Source: Chaetomium olivaceum
Lineage: Eukaryota; Ascomycota; Sordariomycetes; Sordariales; Chaetomiaceae
Assembly: GCA_039881045.1 (NCBI GenBank)
Contig: JAYWVB010000035.1
Location: 248,001-312,000 of the forward strand
Length of the DNA stretch: 64,000 nt
Direction: 5' to 3'
The notes under the pieces were generated by a model. The model was given only the letters and a program-made list of their open reading frames with translations, was not told where the DNA came from and did not search any database. The translations under genes and the position numbers were made by a program. Every line of letters starts with the position of its first letter. Positions within the stretch are counted from its first letter, which is position 1. Below are positions 22,554 through 34,009 of the stretch, piece by piece.

Positions 22554-24525
22554 CTAATTCCCTTCGATAAACGCCTCGCTCAGCACCCCTTCCTTGGCCC
22601 CCTTAGGCGGCACAAACTGCCCGTCCACCAGACTCCAGCCCTGTCCCTTCATGGTGCTCCACTTCTCCTGCACCTTGAGCCGCACCAGCTCACCGGCAGC
22701 GCGGGCGTCCTCGGCGCTGTCATGTCCCATGGCCTTGCCCTCGACTTCTACTTGGATCGCCTTGTTGAGCTGCGTCTCCATTAGCATCTTGAGACCGTAG
22801 CGCATCGGCAGGCCTCGGCGGTGGGGGTATAGTAGGATGGAGTCGACCAGGGTCGGGTGGATGATGCGGACCGCGTTGAGGTCGTTCTCTAGGCCGTGGC
22901 CGATGACGGGGTGTCGGGCGAGATGAGCGAGAAGAGTAGGTCCCGTGCTACGATGGGCGACGAGACGATTTGCATCTTCTTCCTCTTTTTCGTGCCCGCT
23001 TCTGGACCTTCGCTCTCCTCTTCCCCTTCCTGCTTCTGGGCTTGGTCTTGGGCCTTCTCGGCCGACCACGGCTCGGCGTTGACAATGTCTTCGGCCACAC
23101 ACCAGAGAACCTCGAGTTGAGGTCCAGGATCTCGCCGACAGGCCGGACGAGAACATCGAGCAGCTCTTTTCCGTCAGGCCAGCTCGTAGCTGTCAGGCGG
23201 ATCAGCTCCATCCCCCGGACAGTGTAGCCCATCTCGCAGTCGAAGCAGACGGCGCGGTCTTTGGGTGCTGAGGGGTTCTCTGGCGTCTCGGCAAAGGGGA
23301 TAACGGACGCCAGGCGTGCCGGAGATGATGTCTTGAAAACGTGGGTACTGCCACTCACACAGCCGGCCGACTCGCCTACTACCTGCTGGCAGCATCGATA
23401 CCGCCTAGCCGGTTTGTCAAAATCGCCGAGGGTCCGCTCCGGGTAATATGCCCGGCCGGGGTGATGGAGACACTTCCCTCCCGACGTCAGAGCTCCGTCT
23501 CCTCGCGGCGGCCGGGAAATACTTGGAAACGTGTCCTGCAGCGGTCGCAAACTTCGTATCCCAGCGAGGCCTCTTCTCCCTCACGTGCCTTGGTAACCTC
23601 CTCCTCACTGGGGGCGACCGGAACATAGCCCCACTGAGCGAGTTTATCGATCGGCGTGAGCAGGTGAGTGAGAAACTCAACCTCTTGCTGGGCGGTGAGG
23701 CCCGTCTCAACGACCTTGGGAGGGCCAAGGGCCGGCTTTCTCGGCGTTTTCGATCCTGGCGTTGCCGGGGTTTGCTTCTTCTTGTGCTCGGCGACGCGCT
23801 CGTCCCTCCACTGACCAGGGGTCATCCGCTTATAGACCATGATGCGATTTTTAATGACGTTCTGGTAGATAGACGGCTTTTCCGTGGCCATTTTCTGTTC
23901 TTCGTCCAGCGCTAACCAGATGAGCTCCTGGGCTGATAGAACAAGCATCTTCTCGTCGTCTTTGGCGTCTTTCTTCAGCTCTTCGTTGAGTCTGTGGAAC
24001 TGGTCATGGAGGAGCTTAAGGGCCTTATATCGAAAGTCATGGGCCGCTGGGGCTGCTGACTTCAGGTGACGGGGGTTGAGGGTTTCAGGTTTCCTGGGTG
24101 TGACCTTTTGCGGCGTATTGTGCTGGAGTGTGACTTTTTGAGCCGTGACGCTTTGGGGAGCCTTTGTTGTTGACGTGGAAGATGCGACGGATCCTGGTGC
24201 TGGCTCGGCCGGTTTTGTGGCCGGAGCTGGATGACTTGGAAGCGAAGGCACCTTTCGCTTCAAGGGCGGAGGGGAAACAGGCTGTCTGGCTGAGGAAGGT
24301 TCTGGCTCTGTTGAGGTAGGCTGCGCTGGGGTAGGCGCAGGCTCAGAAGAGACCTTTCGACGCTTTCGTGGCCCGTCTTCGTCCTGGCCTCCGCCCTCTG
24401 CCTGGGTTGTCGGAGAGTCCTGATCCCGGGTGTGTTGCCATGGGCAATTAGACTTGGTGCAGCTGTCCCCCCGCCGGGCAGGGGATCAACTTGAAGTTTC
24501 GCAGAACAGCATCCATCGCATCCAT
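22554..24525 (-). CDS. REX3: RNA exonuclease 3 (DEDDh family)
   Basis: 3'-5' RNA exonuclease of the Rex/REXO1 group, acting in maturation of small structured RNAs such as RNase MRP RNA in yeast. The start at 24525 opens MDAMDAVLRNFKLIPCPAG, followed after one extra G by DSCTKSNCPWQH, a CCCH-like N-terminal finger. A long Lys/Pro linker and a helical region (HDFRYKALKLLHDQFHRLNE) follow. The nuclease domain shows VCFDCEMGYT (Exo I, two acidic residues), VIGHGLENDLNAVRIIHP (Exo II) and GHDSAEDARAAGEL (Exo III with His). The stop is at 22554. Frame changes lie near 24467-24472 (one extra G in a run), 23495-23515, 23092-23104 and 22907-22911 (lost C in a run). No intron is evident. Fungal proteins of this family are of comparable size. 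Confidence 0.83.
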
Positions 24526-25837
24526 GATGGGTTGCTATCTGGAAATGAGTCGGATGCGTTGATCGATGACCGAGGTCACCAGGAAAGTGTGATGGTTTGT
24601 GGCGGAGGTATCAGGTAAACCATAAATCAAGAAGAGAATGGGAACAAACGCAAGAGAACCAGACTCAGGATATTTCCTTTCGGTGGTTAATTTCGAAAGG
24701 TGTATTCTGGGAATGGTGCTGAGATGGAGGAAAGTGTTGAGAGAAGTGGTGGTAATGTAGCGAAGCGGTTGGGGGTCGGGAGGATGGTATAGGCAAGGCG
24801 ACAAGGGCCTTTGAAGTTCAAATACTGAACTCGGGGGATAAAATGAGTGTATGAAGATTTCGGTCGATTCTCAGGTTGCCAAAGATGGATTCCGGGTTCA
24901 ACTTTTGCACTGCCTTAGTAAAGCTGGCGGTATCAATGGAAAGGGCGAGGCAAAACCCAAAAACGTGAGACTGGTCTGATGTAGGAGGAGCGATTGGAGA
25001 GGACCAATTGATTGAAAGTGCAACAGGAGAAGAAGCTCAACAAGAGAGCATGGACACCGGTCAGTGAGCCAGTGAGAGGTCGGGCAAGGCTATCACGTGG
25101 TCTGAAAACAAAACTTGGAGTTGCAGAATGATGAAATGTAGATAGAAACCTAAAATGCTTAGTTCTTAGAAGATAAGTTAGGTACCAACCATGCTGCGAT
25201 GGCTTTGTTCCGGTGATGTTTGATGTTGTTGGTGTCAGTGAGGCCTGCAAGACACAAGCACACGGGTCAGCTCCCACGGCCAGGCTGCATGTGGAGCTTC
25301 GGTTCAGGTTATCAGTGAGCTACCCCTGCTGCTGCGACCAAAGACGGCAACCTCCTTGACTTCAATTTGCACATTGTGAGCAACATCTATTCTTTCTTGA
25401 GGATTAATCCGGTTGCTTGTCTCCGTTTCATTTTTCGCTGGCGTGGCTCTTGCTTCATTCTATTCCCCTTTTTCCACTGATAGCGAGACTATTCTGTTGA
25501 AATAGGTTAGCACTAATCCCGTCCAAGACAACCTTCAACATCTTAAGAGGAGCTTGTGGACAGCCTAAAGCAATGCCCAAAGCGACGGCTTATCAATATG
25601 TTCATGTTACACGGTAGGCCTCTCAGCGTCAGGCCTCATATTTGCAGGTCTCTCACGTATGTTAGTGACTGGAAGGACAGCCAGATCCTCGCCCCCGGTT
25701 ACAGAGTGACGCATTAGCTGCACTGAAACCTGTGCTCATTCTCGTGGCAATCCGAAGCGGGGAATAACAGCAACCATGGTGTAGTAATACACAGTCTTCC
25801 TTATCGTTTCATATCACACCAGACCTTCCCCCCACAC
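24526..25837. other. Intergenic region
   Basis: Upstream DNA of REX3 and downstream DNA of PHB1. No supported gene; only short unrelated open frames. Confidence 0.4.
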
Positions 25838-26733
25838 CTATGGCCTGCCCACATTCATCAACAGATTCGTCCCCTTGCCACCGCCCGGCAGGTACGCCAC
25901 ATTCGGGTTGCTGGCCAGCGTCTGCGCAATCTCCCTGCTTGCCTCAATCTTACGGATCTGAATCAGCCCGTCGCCCGACTTAGCAATAGCCTTCCCAACG
26001 GCATCAGCAGCCTCAGCCTCGCCCTCAGCACGGATGACGTTGGCCTGGCGCTCCTGCTCGGCCTTCTCGACAATAAAGCGCGCACGCTCGGCGTCCTGCT
26101 GGGCGATCTGCTTCTGCTCGACGGCCTTGGTGAACTCCTTGCCGAAGGTCATGTGCGTGATGGAGACGTCCTCGAGCGCAATGTTGAACTCGCGCGCCCG
26201 CTTCATCAGGTCCTGCCGGATCCGGTCCGAGACGGCCTCACGCTGCGTGATCAGCTCGGCTGCGTCAAACTGCGCCACGATAGACTTGAGCACTTCGTTG
26301 CCGATCGAGGGGAGCACGCGCTCGTCGTAGTCTTGGCCGAGGGACTGCGGATGCGGGGTTAGCATGGTGGAAAAGGTAACCAATGCGGGATCAAAGAGGG
26401 GGAACTGACCTGGTAGATCTTGGGCAGCGCCTTCACATCGGGCCGGTGTAGTACTCGGAGGGTCAGGCTGACCATCTGGAGATCCTTGCTGCCCGTCGTG
26501 GTGGGGATAATGCGCGGCTTGGTGCGGACGTCGAAGATGATGGCCTTTTGCAGCCACGGAATGAGGAAATGTGTACCCTCGGCGGTCACCGTCTCCTTGA
26601 CACCCGATAACCGGTCGAAGATGACTGCCCGGGAGCCACCCTTGACATCGTAGATGGATGCATTGAACAAGCCGTAGCCAATCGCCGCCGGAACCGCGGC
26701 CGAGTAGAGGAACCCTAGACCTCTTGCCGCCAT
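25838..26733 (-). CDS. PHB1: Prohibitin 1, mitochondrial inner membrane scaffold
   Basis: Prohibitin 1 forms ring complexes with Phb2 in the mitochondrial inner membrane, stabilising m-AAA protease and newly made respiratory subunits. Two exons, 26733-26410 and 26344-25838, with intron GTCAGT...CCGCAG; together 276 residues, the usual length. The N-terminal membrane anchor reads LGFLYSAAVPAAIGYGLFNA. The SPFH/band-7 domain follows (GSRAVIFDRLSGVKETV, GTHFLIPWLQKAIIFDVRTK, PRIIPTTTGSKDLQMVSLTL), then FNIALEDVSITHMTFGKEFT and the coiled-coil AVEQKQIAQQDAERARFIVE. The C-terminus has VAYLPGGGKGTNLLMNVGRP. No frameshift. It is divergent from QCR8, with 396 bp between start codons. Confidence 0.96.
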
Positions 26734-27129
26734 TTTGCAGTCTGGTTACTCAGCAAACGCTGATACCGGCCGTGTGGGTTGGGTATGTAGTCGGATTGGG
26801 GGAAACCGGCGACTGTTGTTTGAGCTCGTCGTAGTGGTGGTGCTCTTCCGATTTGCTTCGACTGCTTTGCATTCGCAAATGGATGGAGCTTCTGCAAATG
26901 TGGGGCTACAGCCACTAAGAGGCTCAGAGGGTTCGCCGGGTGGTCCGGGCGTGGCAAGCTTGCCATGCCTTGGCTGTTGCTCGCCAGGGCACTAGCCGCA
27001 TTGGGGCGCTGTTTCTCGGCTTCTGTCGACTGATTTCGACTGCAAACCGCCCAGAGCCAACCCTACCACTGAGCTCGCAACTACAGACGACCCCCCTCCA
27101 ACGCGCTTATCTCGTCCCCCCGATTCACG
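26734..27129. promoter_or_regulatory. Divergent promoter region PHB1/QCR8
   Basis: 396 bp separate the start codons of two inner-membrane protein genes on opposite strands, so both 5' control regions lie here. Two ATTGG (CCAAT-box complement) motifs are visible at 26795-26799 and 27000-27004. The HAP/CBC complex that binds CCAAT is a known regulator of respiratory genes in fungi; that these particular boxes act is inference. Confidence 0.55.
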
Positions 27130-27786
27130 ATGCGTCCTACTCAGTACCTCCTCGGAGGCGGCGGCAGCGCCCCTATTGGCACGCATGGAAAGTCAGTCTC
27201 CCGGTGACGTGGTTGGCGCTCAATGCGCCTTTTCCCGAGCTCGGGCAAGGGCCAACCTTTGAGCGCATTGGGACGTCAATGCTTCGTAGGGGCTTTTGCT
27301 AACAGTTCAGCAGATACCTCGGCGACTGGGGCAACTTTGGTGAGTGACCCCCGAAACGGGATGACGCCAATGGGAGGGTTGGGCGCAGTGCAGGATACAA
27401 TTCAAGATGGAGGAAGTTTGAGGAGCAATGACGACGACGACAAGCCCGTTTCCGCCAGGTATTCGAAGATCGCCTTGTCTGACAGAGTTCTCCAACAGGT
27501 GGCATGAAGCAGAAAGGCATCATCTCCTACGGTGTTGCCCCTAACCGCCAGTACCCCCTCGCTGGTGCTGCCCACGATGCCTTCTTCAACACCTGGAGGC
27601 GCTTCAGCACACAGGTCCTGTACTGGGCTCCCCCGATGATTGCCGGTTACTACGTCGTGAACTGGGCTGTTGAGAGGTATGATTTGGGTTCCAGCGGCAT
27701 ACATAATTCAACCCTAACTGGCTGCCAGGAACCACTACCTCAACTCGAAGCAGGGCCGCGCCGAGTTCGGTGGCCAGGAGGAGTAA
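27130..27786 (+). CDS. QCR8: Ubiquinol-cytochrome c reductase subunit 8 (complex III)
   Basis: Small ubiquinone-binding-site-associated subunit of the cytochrome bc1 complex in the mitochondrial inner membrane. Four exons: 27130-27191, 27314-27339, 27499-27676 and 27729-27786, all GT-AG, giving 107 residues. The protein opens MRPTQYLLGGGGSAPIGTHG, then KYLGDWGNFGGMKQKGIISY, NRQYPLAGAAHDAFFNTWRR and a single membrane helix, VLYWAPPMIAGYYVVNWAVE, ending in RAEFGGQEE. Exon 2 is only 26 nt. The reading is fully open and agrees with Neurospora-type QCR8 from memory. Confidence 0.95.
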
Positions 27787-29128
27787 GGGCGATATAGCGA
27801 GGGATACCACTCAGGAACGAAAACGTGTGAATAAATAGACGCACTTGTACACCACTACCGAGATGGGAGTTGAGGATAGGCCCAGTTGCTGCCCGTCTGC
27901 CGTTCCCTGGCCCATCATTTTCAGTCAGGGTCATGCCGTTATTTGCTATGTCTCTATCTGATCTGCCACGCGCAGATTTTCCTTTTTTTTAAAAAAGGCT
28001 ACCATTGACCTTTATGTCCGACCTAGAGCATCTCGCCTTTAGATCGGCTGCCATGCTTGTTTTCAAAAAAAATCTGGAGCCGGAAACTCCCGGCCCCCGC
28101 CAAATTCTCATGGCTGGTCCGCCTCGACGAAGCCGCACGCAAGCCCACTGTGTGATTTGTTGAAAACCAACATTGTGCTAGTTGAATCGGTTGGGGCTTC
28201 GTCTTACAGACGCGACTCCTCCCTTCAGTAGAGAATACCTCGTACTTTCACCCCTCCCTTGAGGACACAGAACAGATAAAGATAATGGAAGGTTTCGATG
28301 CCAAGCCCGACGCGGGCTTCCCCGGATCTCCAACTTTCAGACCGTTAAATTAATTCGCAAGCAAAAGAAGTGAAACTCACCCAACTGTACGTATACACTA
28401 ACGCATGCTGCCCGTCGGTTCGTGCCCAGGTGGGGGGGGGGGGTTCTGTGGATCCGCCCGAAACTGGGACTTCTGGTTGCTCTCGGATTGGCACGTGAAG
28501 AAACTCAGGCTTGCGACAGGGGGTCTCTTTTGTTGAGCAGGCCGGGATGACCTGCTGATGAACCTCTCGCTAGCGCCGCGTTTTCCCCCAGTAGCGCCAT
28601 TGCCGGTTTAACAAACCCGGAATCCGGATAACAGCTTTACCGTTGGAGCGAGGTGAGAAGGCTTGCACGGGCTGCAACTTGGCTTGATTTTGTCAAACCA
28701 TTTCCCTCGAATTGCCGTCGCTTCACAGCAGGCGGGCCTCTGAGAGGCAGAAGAAGGTTCAGTTGGGCTCCAATTTGAAAGGCAACCTGGAACCGAGGCC
28801 GATGACATCGCCCCGTCCCATCTGATCTTCAGCAACGAACCCCGGGCCCGTCCCCTTGCTCCCTCACCATTTTGTCGGTAACATCCTCCACGCCGCCACA
28901 CGAACCTCTCGCCGAGCGAGCCCGCAGGATTGTAAACTCGAATCGAGCGCGAACAGCAAAAAAAGGGCCCTCGGTGTGCTGAGCGCATAGCGTTTTCATT
29001 TTTTGGCCACCTGGCCGCGAATCCACACCCATCGATCCAAGTCCTGCTGGTTCGCCCAGTCGAGTCCCGACTCCCCCCTGGCGCGGTCGCACTTTGTCCT
29101 TCATGGCCTTCTCGATGTCGACGGCAAG
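27787..29128. other. Intergenic region
   Basis: No gene recognised. A run of 12 G lies at 28432-28443. The final 300 bases before NEM1 are GC-rich and probably contain its 5' leader. Confidence 0.4.
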
Positions 29129-30812
29129 ATGAACTCCCTCAACATCATCTCGGCCCGAGTCTCCCCTCCGCCGAGCCCAGGACCGACAAGATCGAACTCG
29201 CTTAACGCTCTAGGATTAGCAGTCAGCTCCGACACCGACGGGCCGAGGCAGAACCAAACCGAGAGCGCGTTGGGCAACATTAATGAGAAGGATGGATTGA
29301 TGGCCGAGCCTGACGAATTCCGTCTAGAAACCGCGCCAACTGACGACCGGCGCCACGACTATGCGATCGACGACGAAACGACCCCCCTAATATCCCAAGC
29401 AAAGGACTCTAGCCCGCGGGGCTGGTTGTGGGTGCTCTACCCAAAGCGTATCACGAACGCCTTTGTGGACTCTGTACGGTGGATACTGTCGACGCTGGCA
29501 ACGCCCGGCATCTATTTGTACGCCTGCTTTTGCGACCAAAACGGCCACTTCGCGCCGCTGCAGCAGCTCGGGCGGCTATTCGGCATTTACGGGGGTGACG
29601 CGAAGAGGATGGCGATGGACTATCACGAAGGGATAGCTGCGTCCGAAAAGCGCAGACAGGGCACAGACGGGACCGCAGGCGGAAGCGGGCGAAGGAATAG
29701 TAGAACATTGCGCGTTGTTGGATCGAACGGTTCTTCGTCGTCCGGACTCTCGTCGGAATCGGAGTCCGACCCGGACCGTAAGAGGCAGGGCAGCAGCCGT
29801 CGAGGGTCAAGTGGAAGACACTTGCGCTCCAAGTCGCTCCCGGATTCTGACGAGATTGCGCCGGCACAGCGCTCTATAAGAATCAAACTCCACTCAGACG
29901 AGGCCCTGCGGCAGAGAAAGCACCGGAAATCGCAGTCGACCAGCGCTCGCGGAAACGGCGGGTCCAACGACGCCGTGGACAGCATCTCGGCCCAGCTGAA
30001 GTCCCCAACCTCTCCCGCCGGCGCCCTGACCAAGTACCCCAAGACGCCGGCGCCTCCACGGCCCCTCATCCCACGCCGCCAACCCTCGTATATCAACAAA
30101 AACGTAGAAGTGACCGACGTCAGACACCAAAAAACACTGATCCTCGACCTCGACGAGACCTTGATACACAGCCTGTCTAAAGGCGGGCGGATGAGCTCCG
30201 GGCACATGGTGGAGGTGCGTCTCAACACAACCTACCAGAGCGCGGGCGGGCAAGCGGCGGTCGGTCCTCAGCACCCGATTCTGTACTACGTCCACAAGCG
30301 GCCGCACTGCGACGAGTTCCTGCGGCGGGTCAGCAAGTGGTTCAACCTGGTCGTCTTCACGGCGTCGGTGCAGGAATACGCCGACCCGGTCATCGACTGG
30401 CTCGAGGCCGAACGCAAGTATTTCTCGGCCCGCTACTACCGCCAACACTGCACCTTCCGCCACGGCGCCTTCATCAAGGACCTCAGCTCAGTCGAGCCCG
30501 ACCTGAGCAAGGTCATGATCCTCGACAACAGCCCGCTAAGCTACATGTTCCACCAAGGTACGCTTGTAGTCTATACACCCACCTATCCCTCCCTCTCCCA
30601 CCCCTCTCCAACCCAGTCATCTCCTTGACCCACACCCATACTCACACATCCTCTCTCCAGACAACGCAATCCCGATACAAGGCTGGATCAGCGACCCGAC
30701 GGACAGCGACCTATCCAACTTGATACCCTTCCTTGAGGGCTTGCAGTATGTCTCCGACGTGCGCGCCCTCCTGGCCCTGCGCGGCGGCGAGGACGGGCAG
30801 CATATGGCCTGA
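29129..30812 (+). CDS. NEM1: Nem1-type nuclear envelope/ER phosphatase catalytic subunit
   Basis: Catalytic subunit of the Nem1-Spo7 phosphatase, which dephosphorylates the lipin Pah1 and so controls phospholipid versus triglyceride synthesis and nuclear membrane growth. Exon 1 is 29129-30557, intron 30558-30660, exon 2 30661-30812; 526 residues. I chose ATG 29129 (MNSLNIISARVSPPPSPGPT), the first in-frame ATG. A Ser/Arg-rich disordered N-terminus surrounds a hydrophobic anchor near residues 120-145 (SVRWILSTLATPGIYLYACF). The FCP1-like HAD phosphatase domain has the catalytic DLDETLIH motif, then YVHKRPHCDEFLRRVSKWF, VVFTASVQEYADPVIDWLE, KVMILDNSPLSYMFHQ and, after the intron, DNAIPIQGWISDPTDSDL. 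No frameshift. Confidence 0.93.
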
Positions 30813-32399
30813 TCCCGCATGTTGCGAGAGGGACCAAAGGGAAAGGGGAGCATTGGGGGGGCGGGGGGGTAATTATTTATTGTGGCATTACATGGATGGC
30901 GGGAGGCGGGGCACATTTCTTGTTTTTGGAGATAGCCGGCGAGGGGAGAGCAAGCAAAAGAGTTGAATGTTTACTACCTACAGAGCGGGCAAGCGAAGGC
31001 GCGCCGAGTGAAGAGCCTCAGTCTGTGCTGGGTGGTGGGTAGGTAGTGTGGTGTCTCGCCCTTTCTGGGGGTCTCTGCTGCCCTCGGAGCATGGCTCCTA
31101 CCTACCTACCTACATACAGCATGTGACGGAGTAGCCGAGTAACTCTGCTGTGATCGAGTAGCTTCCTGGCAATTGAACCTCTACATTACTTGCTTTTTCG
31201 AGTTTCCCAGGTGTTGGCGAAGGTGGGTGACGGATGGTGTAACAGACTGAGTATTGAGTCTCGGGGGGACTTGTACTCGTGATTCTAGTAGGTGTCCGCC
31301 GTGGCTAAAGCGAGCGGATGTCTGTCTGGTGACGGTACTTCCAAAGGTTCTGGCTTAGGTAGGTACCTACCTAGACAGACACAGCAGGCGGATAACGTTA
31401 TAGCTTGTGAAACCCTAACCCTTCGATCACAGGGCGAAGCATTCGAGGAGTGAGGGCATGATGACCTCCAGTTTCTTCCGATTGTCCAGCCAGTCCAGGT
31501 ACTTTTCTGTTATCATATACATGAACATTACAAAAGTCTGCACTGAAATTGACGGCGGAATTCACTCTTTTCAAAATGCTATAGCCGCGTTGAGAATGTG
31601 GTGTTGGCTACCTTTCTGAGGCAAGTTCACCTGCCAACGAATGCAAGGGGCAATTATCAACCCCGCCATCTTTTTAGCTGCATAGTAGTGTAGTTATCAC
31701 CCCCGGGGTCCTCGATATTTCACAACCACCTTTCATGGGAGTCACGCAGGTCCCTGAGATCGGAATCTCTTAATCCCAGGGCGAAGCTCCGAAGGTAGTG
31801 TAGCCCCAGGGCGGCATCGGCCCGAGACTGAAAATCCCCTCAATTGCGTCAGAATTGGGACCCCTCTCTCAACCAAGCTTCAATTCCAGCCAAAGTGACA
31901 GTGGATCTGCCTCGATATTGAAACTGCCGCTTCTTGCCGCAGCTTTGCTGGCGCAGCTCCTGCATGGAAAGCGCCGGCCACCCCGTTTGAGCATTCTGGT
32001 GGGGCGGCCAGGCCAGGGTCGAATATGGTGACGTCATACTACAGCGTCTTCAAAGCGCAAGCTCAGGGAAGCTACGATGCGATGATGTTATGCGCCTGGT
32101 GCTTCCGGCTCAGGTGGACTAACAAGGTGGAGGCCAGCGGCGTCCCTTCTTGTACTGCAAGCAAGATGAGTGACGCACAAAGGGGAAGGAAAAGGCAGCC
32201 AGGGGGTAACACCGGCCCTGCTTCGGTGCTCCCGCTTGTGTTATAAACCAGCTCGCCCTCTAGCCACTGACTAGCACTTGCCTTTTCATCTCGTACACCA
32301 CTCAAACAAATAATCAACATCCAATCTCACGCCTACCCCTCTCAAGAACCAGACGAACTTCGAATTCCCAACTTCAAGACATCTCAGACGCCACCCACC
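30813..32399. other. Intergenic region
   Basis: About 1.6 kb without a supported gene. It contains CCTA/GGTA tetranucleotide runs (about 31098-31115 and a palindromic GGTAGGTACCTACC near 31358-31374). No structured RNA is evident. Confidence 0.45.
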
Positions 32400-33397
32400 A
32401 TGTCTCTGCACTGTCAGTACAGCCCTTCCTCGCACACCCCCGCCCTTCCCGTTTCCGGTCCTACCCATTGTACCAGACAGCTTGGCTTCAATGCCAGAGT
32501 CAATGAGTCAATTGGAATCTTCAGGTCGACACCGCTCGAACCTCGATCTCAGAATTGGACGGCAGCTACCGGTCGATGAGAATTGGGCTCTTGCGTTGAG
32601 GAAATGCCGCCACTCGCCGGTTGCTTGACCTGACCCCAAACTGAGATGCGGGGAATCGATCCAATTCTGAGGTCGAGCTTTGGGAGGTGAACAACTGAGG
32701 AGAGATATCGGACCATAAAACAATACCCGACAACAAACCCTTCCCTCCCTCCCACAAGCTAACCCCCTCCCAGATCTCCCCTCCGTCAAGCCCTCCGCCA
32801 TCGCCCTCGGCACCGTCTTCAACCACGCCGCCGAGCTGGCCGTACTCACGCCGCTCTTCGGCCAGACATACCAGCGCGCCAAGGCGGCCAACACCAAGGA
32901 GGAGTTCCTCCGGTCGCGCGAGGCGACCGGCGCCGCCATCGCCTGGGGCACCGCCTTTGTCGGGTCCGGCCTGCAGGCCTACGGCGTCGGCGCCCTCATC
33001 AACGCCACGGGTACCCTCAGCTATAAGGGCGCGGCGTACCTGGGTGGTTTGATCTTTGCGGCTACTAGCGCTCCTACTGTAAGTCATTATACTCGTTCAG
33101 AAACGGGGAGTGGCTATGAAAATGGGGTGACGGCGTTGCTAACATCAGCTACAGTTCATCAGCCAGCTATTCGTTGAGAAGCGCGCGCTGGAGCAGGTAG
33201 GCGTCAGCGTCCTGGCCAAGCTGTTCGAGACGGTCGGCCTGTCTGTCTTCATGACCTGGTGGGGAACACGCACCAACCCGTTTGAGCAGTGAGTAACTCG
33301 CCCGGTATTTCATGTGATAGACCTCAAATGCTAATAAGACTGTAGCACCGGCGCCGGTGGCACACCCTTGGGCCGGAGCGCCTTCCGGTCCGACTAA
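32400..33397 (+). CDS. Small predicted integral membrane protein (possibly DUF1761-like)
   Basis: Four exons: 32400-32412, 32774-33078, 33155-33288 and 33346-33397, all GT-AG and in phase, giving 167 residues. The first exon carries only MSLH plus one base, and intron 1 is unusually long (361 nt). The protein reads LPSVKPSAIALGTVFNHAAE, then alternating hydrophobic stretches (ATGAAIAWGTAFVGSGLQAY, GAAYLGGLIFAATSAPTFIS, VLAKLFETVGLSVFMTWWGT) consistent with three or four membrane helices, ending in a short polar tail GRSAFRSD. The pattern resembles fungal DUF1761 membrane proteins, but I am not sure of the family and assign no function. The reading frame is intact. Confidence 0.7.
32542..32677. 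repeat. Imperfect inverted repeat inside intron
   Basis: CTCGATCTCAGAATTGGA at 32542-32559 is the reverse complement, with one mismatch, of TCCAATTCTGAGGTCGAG at 32660-32677. The 18-nt arms enclose about 100 nt and lie wholly in intron 1 of the small membrane-protein gene. Confidence 0.8.
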
Positions 33398-34009
33398 GCA
33401 AGATAAGAGAGCAGAACGGAGCTGGCATTCTTTAATCGCATCGAGCGCACCCGATAGAGTGACCTCTGGAACAGAATGGGTGGTGGCTTCACGCTTTCCT
33501 CGGCTGTAATTGTATTTTGGTGTTAGCATTCGGGTATCTGGAAATTTTGATGAAACTTGCCAAATTCTCTACTTCGTGATGTGACAGTGTACCGTTTCCC
33601 GTTTCAGAATGCGTTGCTCGCGTGACCCGTAACAAGAGGAACTTTTCCATTTTCAATATCTACACTAGAAGCTTTCGGGCTTCCCATAACCCATGCAAAG
33701 TGCCAAACCCTCTTAACGCCATCCATTATATGAGAGCCATAAAAGCCAACAGGGCAAAGCCGGCCACCGTGATCAGTCATACAGCCAGCAGGTGATCAAC
33801 AGGCAATCCAACTGAGAGTTGCCGTTGTGACGCCCCAGAAACCGGTCAATTGGTCGTGACCAGGCCAAGAGCAGAAGGAGTCATAAAACAAGCCAGCTAG
33901 GCAACTCCACTTGGTGATTTACTCCCATAGTGGACTTGTCACTTGCGTTTGTGCCGTGTCCATGCCCCAAAACAAAAGCAGCTTTCCCCCTCAAATTCCG
34001 CGAACTCAA
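33398..34009. other. Intergenic region
   Basis: Convergent 3' flanks of the small membrane-protein gene and NHP2. No additional gene is visible. Confidence 0.4.
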
